From Rhodosporidiobolus odoratus (taxonomy: Eukaryota; Basidiomycota; Microbotryomycetes; Sporidiobolales; Sporidiobolaceae): DNA of 64,000 nucleotides. The notes beneath the pieces were generated by a model. The model was not told the origin of the DNA, did no database searches, and worked only from the letters and a program-made list of their open reading frames with translations. Made by a program: the position numbers and the translations under genes. The first letter of the stretch is position 1, and each line of letters starts with the position of its first letter. The DNA is taken from assembly GCA_034387635.1 (NCBI GenBank), contig JAOANU010000004.1, forward strand, positions 1,116,001 through 1,180,000, written 5' to 3'. Positions 21,111-33,830 of the stretch are shown here, piece after piece.

Positions 21111-24100
21111 TCACAAGTCGGTTAATGGCGAGGTATAGGAAGGACGACAAGGAAAACAGACGTGCGTGTCGCCTGTGAAGTCGTTACTTCCCGGCGAGGT
21201 TTCGTCAGTGTAGAGTCGGCCGTACTCGAGCATGAGCCTGGCGAGAACAAGGCGATGAGGGAAGGAGGGCAGCGAAGTCGAATCAGTGTTGAGCGAGCGA
21301 AGAACTGGGACAGCACTTGCTACCTTGGCGATCAAAACACCGCCAGCACTACAACTAATATAACGAGAGAACGTAGAGCGCACCTGAACTGATAAGCCTC
21401 CAGATCCGCCCACCTGTAACACTGCTTGACCCATTCCTTGCCCGCCGTAGCAATCTCTTTGCCGAGATCATCGTGCGCGCCTTCGCCGGTGACACCGCCT
21501 CGGAAGAAGGCCATGATGTCCCACATGTCGGCGTAGTCGACCTGATGCATGGGATGGGAGTGATCAGTCAGGACGCGGGTGAAAGGGCAGGGGAAGACTG
21601 GCGCACCTGCATCGGGATGAAGTGCAACCAAGCTGGACGAACAGAAGCGTGCAGTCAGTTCGTAATGCGGCCGAGAAAGGTGCGAGATGTAGCTGCTTAC
21701 GGACCGCCCAGTCCTGCGAGAGAGAAGGTCGGGGAATGAGGAATGTCAGCAAGGCCTCACAGGCTGGAATAACGGACGATTCGGCTCACTGTCCAAAACT
21801 CGGGGAAGATGGTAGCCTTGACCACAGCGGCGTTCGAGCTGCGAGCGCAGAAAGGTCAGGTAGGACAACACGGGAATGATGGGATAGGCGCACAGCATGA
21901 GGCGACGGAATCGACCTGACCACGAGTTGCCATCGACATCTGCAAGATACCATCAGCACCAGTACGACCTAATCGGCTCAAAAGGGATAGCAAAGGGGAG
22001 AAGGAAAAGAGAGAACATACCGAGGACGTATTTATACAAGCTAGCCCGATCAAAGCTAATCCTCTTATCATACCCCTGAAACACCTCAAACATCTTATCG
22101 CACGTTCCATCTTCCTTGACACACTGTACCGCCGGACCAATCATCCCGGTATCAAGGAACAACGGGTTGACTCGGTAATTCGGTACTTCAACCGTGTGCA
22201 TCAGATCTTGCTCATCTGTCACGGTGATGTTGCGATGACCGTCTTCTTGATGGGAGAGGAGATGGAGGCGGGAGCGTTGGGTGGTTCGCCACGGTGTGAG
22301 GGATTCCCAGAGCGGTCCTGAGGTTTGACCGCGCCATTGAAGGGCAGTGAAGGGTCGTTCTTCCCAGGTCGGGTCGTGCTTTGCTTCGAGCTCGAGTTGC
22401 TCGACGATGAGCGCGTGAACGTCCCCGAAGGTGGCTTGTACGCCGGGTGTGAAAAAGGGCATGACCGGGGTAGGGTGGTGCGAGAATACCCATGAAGTTG
22501 TGCAATGGGTGTGGCGGTAATGCGGCGCTTCGCAGACGTTCATGTAGTCTTTGTAAGAGCCGAGGAGAGAGCCGATTGAACCGGGAAGGGGTGGATCTTG
22601 TTCGAATCCGGTTGCTTCGAGGGAGGCGTGGTAACCGTAGTCGAAGCCTGGTTCGCGAACGGCGGAACCGGGTGGGCAGAAGACGGGGTAGCCCCAGTGA
22701 GGGAATGGTCCCTTCTCTTTGGGGTCGAAAGGAGGTTCTTCGTCATCGTCGACTGCGGGACAGACATGTCAGCAAGGCAGCCGGCAATTCGTCTCACGAG
22801 GAACGCACATTTCCCTTCCCTCGCCAACCCCTCCAACCTCGTCCTCTCTTCCGCTGCAACTGGTATCCGAGCATTGTCATGACCATTGTAGACGATCGTC
22901 ATATCAGGCAAGGCGAACGCAAACCGCGCCATGAGCGCCTCGACGCCTTTGGCCCGATCGTGATCAAACAGCGGTCCTTCTCGCAGAACCCGCCCGTTCT
23001 CGATTCGGATTGTCCAGGTCGTATCCATGGCTACCGGGATATGAGCTACGCGTTTCCGGAAGGCCGAGGGCTTGAAAGCGCGGTACATGAGGAGGTCTTT
23101 GTCGATTAGGTCGAATTCGTCGATGAGGAGGACTTGATGCGCTTTTGCGAAGGCGTACCTGCACACAAAGAACTGAGTTCAGTCGACTCTACTGCCAGCG
23201 TGGATGTAAAAAGCAAGCAAGACTGACCACCTGTCAAATCCTTTCGGCGGATTCCTCCCATACCGCCGCTTGTATTCCCTAACCGCCTCTGCGAACGTTC
23301 GACTCTGCCTCCCTCGCAACTCGTCCCACTCTCGCTTCGCCTTCCTCATAAGCGCCGGTATAGGATGCGGTTTCCCTTCCTCCAACAAAATCCTGCTATC
23401 CCGTCTAATCACAGGGAGATCCTCCTCTTTCATCGTGTTGACCGGACTCTTACCTTTCTTCTTCGAGGTCGAGAAGGACCCAAAGCCAAGGTTGAAGCGT
23501 GATCCGGCCGTACTCCCCCCGCTGCCGCTCCCGATGCCACCGCCGAGGAGGTTATCCGCCCCCAACCCGCCTGCGCGCCAATGAATCGCATCTGCCGCTC
23601 GCTGAGGGATGTATGGCCCAACCGCGCCTTGTACTCGTAGCTTGACCGATTGAGAACGCGGAGAAGTAGAATAGGACAGGTAGAAGAGGAGGGTGACGAG
23701 GAATCCGAGGACGGGGAAGAGAGGACCTCGACGACCGAGGAGGTAGAGGGGTCGGAGGAAGATGTTGAGGAGAATTTGGACAGGGGAGGGTCGGCGTGGG
23801 TCGTCGGTATAGAAGGGGCGGGGGTTCAGAGTCGAGTTGGCTCGTTTGCCGTAGGTGGGGAGAGTGTCGCGTTTGTCTTTGTCACGCCCTCCACCAGCTC
23901 CTCCTCCGCTAGCACCGCCCCCGAAGAGTCTCCCGAAGAAGGAGGTAGAGGAGGAGGATGTCGAGGCGTATCTGTCTACGTCTGAGGGTTTTCGACTGTG
24001 AGAGTTGGACATGCTCATGCTGATGCTGTGGGGACCTGATCTTCCGAGAGCGGGTGAGAGCATGGGACTGGCTGAGCCTAGTCGTGGAGTATTCATGCCG

Positions 24101-24300
24101 AGTATACGAGGAGAAGGAGCAGGTTGATCCATTCTAGGTGAAGGTGGAACTGGGAAAGTGGTTGAATCGGGACGAGGTGATAATCCAGCTGCACAACTTG
24201 ACAGGTCAGCTGAGTAGTATAGTACAGATGAACAGAGCGTACCTGTATGATCTATGAGTGTACTGCTTCTCCTACCTGCTGCAGTTAACGGTAATTCCAT
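21111..24300 (-). CDS. Glycosyltransferase family 90 (CAP10-domain) type II membrane protein, copy 1
   Basis: Predicted Golgi glycosyltransferase of the CAP10/GT90 family, which in Cryptococcus includes the capsule gene product Cap10 and the beta-1,2-xylosyltransferase Cxt1. The start at 24300 (MELPLTAAGRRSSTLIDHT) is spliced over an intron to GLSPRPDSTTFPVPPSPRMD. A long Ser/Gly-rich cytoplasmic tail precedes one membrane segment (GPLFPVLGFLVTLLFYLSYS). The stem contains REYKRRYGRNPPKGFDRW, then LLIDEFDLIDKDLLMYRAFK, a motif shared with copy 2. The catalytic CAP10 block includes ERPFTALQWRGQTSG, RSRLHLLSHQ, RISFDRASLYKYVLDVDGNS with WSGRFRRLML, SNAAVVKATIFPEFW and VDYADMWDIMAFFRGG. About eight introns; stop at 21111. 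The acceptor and donor sugars are unknown. An ATG at 24132 is an alternative start. Confidence 0.85.
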
Positions 24301-24762
24301 CCTTCACTCGACACCGGGTGGAGGCGATCGAACCAAGCTATGAGAACGCTAGCGGCGTAGATGGGGATGATACGGTGAATAGGGTGTACTCTGATCAGTA
24401 TACACAGGTCTGATCGAGCCAGGAGGAGATAGCGGGAGGACAGCCGAAGTGTGACAGAGATGAGAAGGTCGGCACTACAATCCAAAAGACAACCGCAAGC
24501 CTGTAAACAGACACTCTCCCGATATCGTTTGCATAAGAGAGTGGCACCTACACCAACTTGTTCGCAAAGCATGCGATTGCGGATGGAAGGAGAAAAAAGC
24601 GATCCTTTTTCTTTGGCTACGAGGTTCCCGCCTTCTCGTCGTCCTCCTCAGCCTCAGTGGCCTCAGTCACCTGCACCCTCCGCTGAGCTTCCATCTGTCC
24701 CCACGGCTTTCGTCCCCCCCTTGGCTTTGCTCCGCCTGCTCCGACTGCTCTCCGTCGTTTCA
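24301..24762. other. Intergenic region between GT90 copy 1 and the coiled-coil gene
   Basis: About 460 nt holding the GT90 promoter and the 3' flank of the next minus-strand gene. No gene recognised. Confidence 0.45.
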
Positions 24763-27062
24763 GCCGTCTTCTTCTCCCTCGTGTTCTTCCTCTGCGTTCG
24801 CCCTCTTCAACCTCCTCACCTCCCCCTCCAACCCCCGTCTCCTCTCCCGTTCCTCCTGCAACTCTCCCAACAACCCCCTCCTAACCTCCCCCAAAACCTC
24901 TTCCCTCTTGCGCGCCTTCTCCCTCTGAATCTCCCACCCTTCTTGTTTGAGCTCCCACTTTTTCTCCCTCTCGAGGGCGGCATCCCTCTCCTGGATGGTG
25001 CGAGTGAGGGAAGAGTGGAGGGTAGAGAGGGCCGAGTCGCGGGATAGGAGTTCAGAGGTGAGACGGGATACCTCACGGCGCAGGTAAGAAGGGTCGTCCT
25101 CCACTCCTCCTCCTCCTCCACCGCCGCCACCAGCGCCACCTTCCTCTTCAGCTTTGAAAGCATCAGAGTAAGAAACGAGTTCACGAAGGTGAGAAGTAAC
25201 GCCTTCGACAGTGAGCGGTACGAGCCTCATGGCGGGTTTCTTCTTCTTCCTGCGCAAATCCGTGCGAGGTGTCCCTTCACCGGCTATGTCGGCCGAGGCG
25301 AGCAAGGGATGAAGGGGGACGGGACCAGTCAGGTCAGCTGATCCGAGCCTGCTACCTGAGGCGAATGACTCCTCATACGAAGGCGAGCAGAGGAAGGGTC
25401 GAGGGGCTGCTCCGAAGAGGGCTTTGGGTCGCGAGTCTTTGACCCGGGCCGTGGTCAGGGTGGCGGCGTCGGCATGAGTGGGCACGACGGCGAGGTGAGG
25501 AGCGAAGGGATCGACCGAAGTGGTAAAGGCTCGGGCGGCGGTAGCAGTGATAGCTGGTGCGGGAGAGAGGGTGAAGGACCTGGTGCAAGGTGGCGGAAGA
25601 GGGATGTCGTCTTCGAAAGGGTTGCGTGGCCGGGTCGAGGAAGAGGTCGAGGAAGAGGAGGAGGACTGAGAGAGGACGAGTTCTTCGGGTAGATCCCTGT
25701 GTCGGCGGCGGACCGAAAGAGGTGGCTTAGTCAGGCTTTGCGGGAGATAGGAAATAAGGCTACGTACCCTTCAGCCGGATTCGTCTCCTTGCCTCTGTCG
25801 AACATGGTTTCCTCGTAGGTCTCCTCGAAGGCACCCTCGCACCCATCCTCGGTCAGCCCTTCAAGCAATTCCTCGACCTCGTGTTTCTGCTCATTTGTAA
25901 GCGGGTGGCGCGGTGTTCCCCTCAACCCGTGTTCTTCGTACTCTACCCCGCCGTCTTGTGAAGAGGTTGCCAGGTGTTCCTGCCGTTCGCTGGAAGGAGG
26001 GTCAGGAAGCAGCGGTTCTTCGCCGGCATCTACTGAATGAGGGACAGGGGAGGAACGTTGAGCTTGAAGGCGAGCTGCGAGTCGCGAAGGCAGCTCGATA
26101 GAAGATGGCAGAGGAGGAAAACCATGAGGATGGGACGAAGCGGGATCGGGAAAGTCTGTGACAGCGGCCTGGCTCGGTTTCGCTTGTGAGCTCAGGGGGA
26201 GCTTGTCAGAAGGCTGCGAAGGTCTTTGCGGGTAACGAGGAGAGGAAAAGGACTGCGAGTTATGTGAGCGGGCAGGAGAGGCTTCATTGCTTTGGTTGCT
26301 TCGGGAAAGGCGCAGAGCAGGAGATGCAGGTCGGAAAGGAGAGGAGAGCTGCTGTTTCACTGCATCGGCGTGAGAGGTCTGGGAAGCGGAGACCAAACTA
26401 GATTTGGACTGCGATGAAGCTGAGAAATGTGGGCCGGCAGAGAGGATAGGCTCGCCATCTTCGTCGAGATCTGGGAGAAAGTAGAAAGGTTGGGCAGGGG
26501 CTTGGGCTTGAGGCTTCTTTGCCCGTGCTTCATTGAGGTGGCTCGGAGACATCGCTGTATGCTGTGAAAGTGCAGATGCATTGGGGGAGGAAGGCAGAGA
26601 ACGCTGCCTGTAAGGCTGTGCTTCGTTCTCGTTCTCGTCCTCGTCCTGTGCTTCCTCCGCCGGTCTCTTCCGCTTCTTCGATCTCCGAGCTTCCAAACCT
26701 GCCCCTTCGCTAGAAGGGTTGTTGGAGTGAGTATCGCTGAACGGGGTGGGCTTGGGTCCCCTGAACTTGAACCGGTCTAGGGCGGAAGCTGAGGAAGAAG
26801 AGGAGGACCCGGGAGGAGCAGTTCCTCGTCGTTCTTCTGCCAGGCGAGTCTGCTGTACTGACTTGCCCTTGTTCGAGGTAGTTAACGTGGGTTTTGTGCT
26901 CCTGGCCAGGATTATACCGTCTCCACCCTTCGAGCTCCCGCCAGTTCTGATGCGCGCGCGGCTGTGTGAGACAGGACTGTCGGTGGTGACTGCTCTGTAA
27001 GGCTTGGGCTGCGAGGAGAGTCGAGACTGGCCAACTTGGCTTTTAGGGCGAGGCGATGACAT
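24763..27062 (-). CDS. Hypothetical disordered protein with a C-terminal coiled coil
   Basis: Two main exons joined by an intron at about 25696-25766 (GTACGTAGCC...GACACAG), which restores one frame. The first exon starts at 27062 with MSSPRPKSQVGQSRLSSQPK. It is Ser/Pro-rich, with a basic patch (RRSKKRKRPAEE) followed by an acidic run. The end of this exon is acidic: EQKHEVEELLEGLTEDGCEG and FEETYEETMFDRG. The second exon starts DLPEELVLSQ plus a Ser run. Its C-terminal half, from RLVPLTVEGVTSHLRELVSY, holds a run of nine glycines and then a long heptad region (SYLRREVSRLTSELLSRDSA ... REEVLGEVRRGLLGELQEER), ending EEHEGEEDG. The frame stays open upstream to 27347, but that part looks like 5' leader. 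A nuclear or cytoskeletal scaffold role is possible; no family is recognised. Confidence 0.65.
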
Positions 27063-27427
27063 GTCGAGATCCCGATGGGAGTGCGAGTAGGCTACTGGGA
27101 GCGTCGAGAGGGCAGTTGTGTACGGTGTATATGATGGGCCTCGGACTAGAGAATAGCAATGCAACGAGTCTAGTTGAGCGAGAGTTGGTTTCCCTGGACT
27201 TTCGCTGTTTGACCGACTTGCGCTCGAACTCGAGTTACAGGGATCTGGGTGACTGGAGAATACACACAAGTACACCTTGAACTGTCTCGTGTACGTGCCA
27301 ATCCTCGCCACTCGGTGAGCACTCGTCCTCGGCCCACACACCGCCATGCCAACTCGCCAACCTCAGCCAACAACAAACGCAAGCAGCACTCGACAGACCG
27401 CACAGTCTGACCGCACAATTGGTAGCA

Positions 27428-30400
27428 ATGGATCCAGCGCTCAGATCAGGTTCGTCTCTTTCCATTTCCTTTTCACCCCCGCCCGCTCATCCACTCACTC
27501 TTACCTCTGACAGGGAGACAAAAGGCCTCGCCCTTGAGCTAAAGGGCATGCTCAAGCGCAAAGACCCCTGGGACAGAACCGTACAGATACAACGCGAGAC
27601 GTGAGCCCCGACTTGCCGTCTTTTCTCCGCCTTCTTGAGCTCTCGTCTCGTATCTCTCGCTCATCAGCCTCTTCACCACCCCGCGGCGCAGCCTCCGCAA
27701 ATCCTACCTCCGTCTCATCTTCTCCCCTTCCCCCTCTTCCTCCTCGTCGTCGACTACTACAACCTCAACCTCCCACCCAGCCCGCATCCTCGACCTCCTA
27801 AACCTCCTCTGGCTCGACACCTCGCACGCCCCCATCCAAGCCTACCGCTCCCGTCTCACCGACCTCGACAAAGCTCTCGCCTCTGCCCCCACCGCACACA
27901 AATCCAAGAACCGTCCTTCCGTTCGCAATAGTGTCGAGGTTACCAGTGCAGACCCCACCACCAATGCCCCTCCGCCCGTTGGCCCAGTCGCTCGGAGGAA
28001 GCTGGTGCATACGTTCCGTCAGTTTTTGAATCAGGAAGAGGAGGTTTGGAGGACTATTTGTGGGAGGCTGGCTGGATGCCTCTACGAAGAAGAAGCCGAG
28101 GGGTTGCGGCCTCTTGGCATCATCGCTAGCGCATTCTCTGCTTCTTTCCCTCCTGAAGAGTTCGACGGCGGGCAGGTAGGTAAAGAGCCGGCACCGACAT
28201 TGGGTGAAGCGGCATTCAAGGCGCGACGGAGTGCCATTCTGCCCCTTGCTCACAAGGCCTTGATCTGCTTCGGCGACCTGGCGAGGTATAGTGAGCTCTA
28301 TAGTGAGGAGAAGGAGAAGTTTACCAATGGGGCAGGGAGTGGTCGGGGCAAGGGGAGAGGGGGAAAGCAAGCCGGCGGCGGGGGAGGGCAGGAAAGGAAG
28401 GTCAAAAGCTTTAGCAAGGCGGCTGAATGCTATACTCAAGCTCGATTGCTCATGCCCGATAACGGTTCGCCCTGTTTGTTTGAACGCTTGTTACCTGAGC
28501 TGACCCCCGTTCCGGTCCAACAGGAAACCCTTCCAATCAACTTGCCGTCCTTTCGCAGTACGCCTCCGACCCCCTCTCTTCCGTTCATCACTACTATCGC
28601 GCCCTCGCCGTCCGTCAACCCTTCGCTACCGCTCGGGCAAACTTGCAGATTACGTTCAAGAAGACGGTTCAGAAATGGTTCGCGCCTGGAGGGGCGAATG
28701 AGCATACTGGCGAGGGGGACGAAGCACAGAGGTGCAGGAGTGCGTTTGTGGTACTGATGGGAATCGCCTTCACGCGAGAACAGTACGTACTCTCTTTTCT
28801 TTCTTCTCTCGAGGTGGATCTCGGTTTTCAAGCTGAGGGCCACCGTGTGCTCGTCCCTCCCAGCCTCGCCGACTACACTACCCTCTCCACCCACACCACA
28901 ACTCTCTTCGAAACCGTCCTTCGAAACCGACTCTACACCTCCGACATTCTCCTAAAAATGGTCGTCACGGCCCTCTCCGCTCTCTGGGACGCCCGAATGA
29001 GTCGCTCCTCGATTTCGAGCAACGGTTCTTCCCTTGCCCCGACCGCATCATCCGTACAACTAAGCACAAGCGCCAGTTCCAGCACAGAACCTCACCTCCT
29101 CCTCCACATCCTTTCCATGTACACCACCCTCTTGCGAGTTTCGAGCGAAGAGACCAACGAACTCTTCACCGCCAACTCGTCTACTACTTCTACCTCTACC
29201 TCGACTCCGAATGATGGGTCGACCCCGATGGTGCCCGTGGCGCAGAATATCTCGGCAGTCCTTCGTCGAGCCCTGCCCTCGCTCCGGATCCTCCATACCT
29301 GGCTGACGTATCAGCTAGAGTACCTCTCTCGAGTCGAGGCTCGAGTCGAAGCTAGTGAACGGAGACGGGCGGCTCGTCAACAATCTCGCATGCGCACGCG
29401 AGATCGACATCAGAGGACGAGTGATGGTTTGATGGGCGGGAATGAGGGATCGGGAGAGGTGGAGATGCAAGACGCTCAAGGGAGTCTTGAAACTGATACG
29501 AGCGGGGGTGCAGGAGGGGGCAGTGGGGGGAGTGATCCTACCGCTGCTGCTGCGTCTGCTGCTCAGGAACGAATCGGGCTCGACGAGTTGAGGGAAAAGA
29601 TGGGCGGGATGTGGGAGGCTATGGCCGATTTTGGGAATTCCATGTTGGTCGCTTTTCCGAGGGGGATGTTGCCTACACAGAGATTGGCGGGAGAGGGAAG
29701 AAGCGGGTCAGGTCGCGAGGAGGAAGAGGGGGTTTGGTTGGAGGAGGATGTGGAGCTGTTGGGTTTTGCGCCTTTGAGGAGAGGGGGAGGGGGGAAGGGG
29801 CGAGAGGGCGAGGAGGGAGTGAGGGGTATTAGGAGGGTGGGGAGGGATGTGCATCCGAATGAGGAGCAGTTGATGCGGATTAGAGAGGGGCAGGAGAGGG
29901 TAGAAAGGTTGGCGGAGTCAGAGGTGCGTACCATGAGCTCTCTCTCCTTCTACCACTTTTCTTCCAGCTCGAAGATCGGGGCTGATCATCATTTTCGATC
30001 TGGATGCACAGCTTTCTCGCTTCACATTCTCTCAGGGCGCTTACGTCTTCCTCCCTCGCGGCGCACCACAACCCGCATCTCAGCCTAGCGACCTCTCTCT
30101 GCCCGGCGCTATGACTAACGAGAAGCAGACCGGGCGAGATGTCGACATGCTCGGGGAAGACGACGACGACCCAAACGGATACGAGCCGACGGAAGACGAT
30201 CCTGTTGACCTCGCTATGCGAGTCGGCGCGGCCGACAAGGTCGAGATGGATGGCTTGAGCGACGGCGAGGACGACTACGACAGTGACGACGACGACGACG
30301 AGCGGATTGTGTTCGAGGGGAATAGGTCAGGGTCGGGGGTAAACAGTCCTGCACAGGCTCAGTTGTACGTCGCGTCTCCATTACCCGCTTACCTTCGTCC

Positions 30401-31487
30401 GCTGATGTCGACTTGACTACAAAGACCACCTCCCGCGAACCACTCTCGATTGTCTTCGTCTCACTACTCTCCCGCCGCCTCACCAACCCGTGCCCCTCTT
30501 ACGGCAGGTGATCTACGCCAACAACTGCTCTCAAGCCTGAATGGCTCACCCCGTCCGCCGAATCTTTCTCCGTCGACCTCGTCCTCCGGCTTCGCCTTCG
30601 CCTCCCCCGCGTACCCCCTTGCGCAAGCGTCAGCACCGCACTCTCGACAGTCTAGCGGACCGACCGCCCTTCCTCCCCTCCCCGCCTTACCCGGTCCATC
30701 CTCCATTTGGGGCGGCTCACCCATCTTTGGTCCGACATCTTCTGCCCCGCCTGCTCCGCCTCTCCTTCAGCACGCTTCTTCCAACTCGATCGGGTCATTC
30801 CCCAGCTATCACCACCCTCCTACATCCGCTCAACACCCACATGCCCATGGCCCGCCTGTCACGCCTCGCTCGTTCGAGGCTATTCCCAACGTCGTGCACG
30901 GCAGTCCGTCAAGCCATGCGATCGCTTCACCGTCCACTACAAGCGCAGCGTGGAACACCACACCTCTCCCTCCCCCTGTCTCGACAGGACCATACGCCTT
31001 CTCTGCTGTTCCACCTCCACCTCCGCACCCCCAACAGCAGCAGCAGCAATACCCCTCTGCACAAGCTCTTCCCTCTGTTACCTCCGCTCCGAACCCACCC
31101 TCCTCATCAGCTTCCACCCAGGGTTTCTTCGGCCCCCCGTCCACCTATCAACCTGGCCCTCCACCGCAACCGCAGGGAGGACTCCTTCGTACCTCTTCCT
31201 CCTCCACCACCACCACACCGTCTATCTCATACTTCACGCCACCGTCAGGAAGGACCCTCCCTCCTCCTCCCGGATTATCCACCGCGTTTGCTGGAGTAGG
31301 TGTTGGCGTCGGAATCGGATTGGGAGGAACTGCGTCGAGCCCGTTCGCTGCGTTGTCTTCGCCGGGACTTGGAGGAGTAGGAGGTTTGGGAGGTGCTGGA
31401 TGGCCGGTTATGCCGGGATTGCCAGGGACGCCGAACCTGCACCAGCATCAGCACCAGCCCCAGCAGAGGGGGAATGGGTTCGGTTGA
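27428..31487 (+). CDS. EST1/SMG5-7-like protein (EST1 DNA/RNA-binding domain), nonsense-mediated decay or telomerase-associated
   Basis: Resembles the Est1/SMG7 family: a 14-3-3-like N-terminal domain followed by helical hairpins that bind Upf1 or telomerase RNA. After MDPALRS and a short intron come RETKGLALELKGMLKRKDPW, LRKSYLRLIFSPSP and LDLLNLLWLDTSHAPIQAYR. Next are RKLVHTFRQFLNQEEEVWRT, LPLAHKALICFGDLARYSEL, KAAECYTQARLLMPDNG and, after an intron, NPSNQLAVLSQYASDPLSSV with HHYYRALAVRQPFATARANL, the family's most conserved block. The middle is Ser/Thr- and Gly-rich with acidic runs (DDDYDSDDDDDERIVFEG). The C-terminus is very Pro/Ser/Gln-rich and ends QQQRGNGFG-like at 31487. No PIN nuclease domain is seen, so it is closer to SMG7/Est1 than SMG6. 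About seven introns. Confidence 0.82.
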
Positions 31488-31858
31488 CGCGGCTGACTCG
31501 GCGAATCCGGTGCTTCGATCTGTTGGGTCCCTTCTTGCCCAGTCAGCGATTATGAGGCGGTTGTAGGAGTCAGCTTTTCGGAAACGCTGTCAACTTGGCG
31601 GGAGCGGGTTCTTTCCTTGCCGCGGGATGGACGTCAGTTAAAACGCTTGGTCATAGGTGACGCTAAATACTCGGGCACAGCGTTGAGTAGCAGGTGGCGA
31701 GTGGGTCAGGTGCGAGGTTTTTGCAACGGAATGCGAGATCCTCCTCTTCTGTAAATTGGGGCTCTTGCGACAACGAGAAAGTCCGAGTGTCGCAAGCTCT
31801 GTAATCCGACAACAAGGGTTGACTACACTTCGCAGGAAAGAGAGAGCGACAGAACGAT
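31488..31858. other. Convergent intergenic region
   Basis: About 370 nt between the stop of the EST1-like gene (+) and the MOSC-domain gene (-). Nothing further recognised. Confidence 0.5.
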
Positions 31859-33371
31859 TCAAAGCCTGTCCTCGTCTCGAATGTAAGGCCCTTCGTCCGG
31901 TTTTGGGTACGCTTCTAACACGGTCACGACATCCCCGACTCTAATCACCCCACCTGCGACGCACATGGATGTCAGTCGTTCGTCTGCGTGTGCGGAGGAG
32001 TACGAGCTCTCACCTTGTTTCTTCCTAGGTGAGCTCAGCATGCCGAAACAGACTTTGCTGCCTGAGACTGGTTGAACTTGACGATCTTGTTTCATGACAG
32101 CGTCGGGGAAGAGTTTGTCGCGAATAGCTGTGTTGGGGTCGACGGACGGGAGCTGCGAAGGACGCCTCGTCAGCGATTGAACCGATCGAAGGGACCTTCC
32201 CAAAACGGGTCTTGTCTTGTAGAGGGGGAAGACGACGCACCATACATCTGGCGCACCTCAACCCAATCTCGACAAGGTCGTCCGCGATCTTGATCAATTT
32301 CCAACCGTCCTCCTCCCAAGGTTGAGCGACACCAGAAAGGAGGATATTGGCTCGGAAACGCTGGATTTCCAAGCCGCCTTGCGATGCGAGATTGGCGGGA
32401 GACCATCGGGACGAGAGGAAGGAGGGGTGTTCCGAGAGAGTGGGGATACGGGAGGTGAGTTCCCTGTGACCAGACGCTCGGTGAGAAGGTCATTTCGTCC
32501 TTGCTGTTGCTGAAGAACTGGAGAGAACACGTACGCCAGGCTGGTAGAACTGGCGATGAGGAGACTGTAGAAGTCTGCAAAGCCAAGTACCGGATCCAAC
32601 CCTTCAGAGTGAACCACGCCCGGGACATCTGCGACGCTCCTTCTCGTTCCCTCTCCTTTCCGAATGAGCAGCACTTCCCGCGCCATGAACTCGCTCAAGG
32701 CGGCGATCAAGGCTGGAGAGCCGACTAAGTAGCCGTCTTGAGGGTCGCAGCCCCAAACGCTGAAGTCGTGATCGAGGCTGGCATCGGAGGCGGGGGAGGT
32801 GAGGTAAGTTGAAGGGTGGGCCAGAGGGACAGAGAAGGTTTGGCTGGGTCCGCCTTCGTCGAGCGAAGGGACCGTGATATCGAGGGTGTCGGTGGCGTGG
32901 TTAATCACTGGGTGGATGAGGACCATCTGCTCAAGCGGGAGACCAATCTCGAGTCAAGCGGGCGAAGAGAAAAAGAGAAGGCTTCAACGGCGACTATACC
33001 TTTGGGATCGTCCTTGCCGTGAGGAACTTGTGCGATCTTGCCTCGACGATCATCCATTGCCGGTCATACTGTGGCAACCGAAGCTCGGTGAGTACAGGCG
33101 AAAGAGAAAGAAAGGAACAGAGGAGCCAGAAAACGAACCTCGAGGCCTTCCTCTCCGTACGCGCTCTCCTGCAATTGTGTACCTCGGCAGCTCTGAGCCA
33201 ACAGACAGTCAGTCCGGCAAGTCCGCTGTCAGCCGGAGGAGGGCAGTACCTTGATGGGGTAGACTGCCGAGAGAAAGATCAGCTTGCGATAGTTAGGAGG
33301 AGACGATGGAGCGCACCCCAAAGCTGCTCGACCTTGATCTGAGGTGGTGAACGAGAGAAGAAGCTAAGCAT
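31859..33371 (-). CDS. MOSC-domain protein (molybdenum cofactor sulfurase C-terminal/mARC-like)
   Basis: Stand-alone MOSC protein with an N-terminal beta-barrel domain, related to the mitochondrial amidoxime-reducing component and to the Moco sulfurase C-terminus. The start at 33371 gives MLSFFSRSPPQIKVEQLW. Tiny exons follow, encoding VYPIK, SCRGTQLQESAYGEEGLE and YDRQWMIVEARSHKFLTARTIPK, the classic N-terminal MOSC order. Next is MVLIHPVINHATDTLDITVP and HDFSVWGCDPQDGYLVGSPA. The MOSC core has EIQRFRANILLSGVAQPWEE with DLVEIGLRCARCM (the conserved cysteine region), LPSVDPNTAIRDKLF and GGVIRVGDVVTVLEAYPKPD. The stop is at 31859. About seven introns, three of them flanking very short exons. 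The redox or sulfur-transfer substrate is not evident. Confidence 0.85.
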
Positions 33372-33830
33372 CTCAAAGCAGAAGAAAGCAAGTTATGAGA
33401 CGGCCGTTATCCAGCGGAAGAAGCGGAGGTTGTGATTGCCGATCCGACGAAGTTGATCAAAGCTAATCAGATGCAAGGCTAAATACAAAACGAAATTGAC
33501 TGATTACAATTGAGAGTCGACTTGGGTTCAAAGTGAGAGTAAGGGGATTCTTCTTTGCGCTGGTACTCCCCGTTCCCGTCGTGTACGTTGTTGTGCTATA
33601 CTGCATCGCACTCGTAGCACATCAAAGCTGACCCTGTCCTACCGCGCTTGCCCGCCAATCTCTTCGTCGACCTCCGCTCTCATCTCTCACTATTTTCCTC
33701 AACTCGCTCTCACGCCTCTGTCGCCTCATTTGACCACCTGAATCGACTCTCACTCGCTTTCTGACACCTTCAACTACCTTCCTTTCAACTCGCACCTCTT
33801 CTCGACCTTTCAACTCCCCTCTGATTCAGC
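33372..33830. other. Divergent promoter between the MOSC gene and RPL35
   Basis: About 460 nt. The RPL35-proximal half (33640-33830) is strongly pyrimidine-rich (TCTCACTATTTTCCTCAACT and following), as expected for the leader of a ribosomal-protein gene. The other half is AT-richer. Confidence 0.55.

Noticed and set aside
22595..22625. TTCGAATCC sequence resembling a tRNA T-loop
   Set aside because: It falls inside a GT90 coding exon (GFEQDPPL) and has no matching acceptor or anticodon stems nearby.
16427..24300. Idea that the GH16-GT90 pair at 38-44 kb is a simple inverted copy of the pair at 16-24 kb
   Set aside because: Gene order on the coding strand differs (GT90 then GH16 on one side, GH16 then GT90 on the other), the GT90 proteins are diverged, and GTP cyclohydrolase lies within only one pair.
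30541..31555. Two further long plus-strand frames overlapping the EST1-like C-terminus
   Set aside because: They are alternative frames of the Pro/Ser-rich coding exon. The accepted frame continues from the conserved EST1 exons and has normal codon bias.
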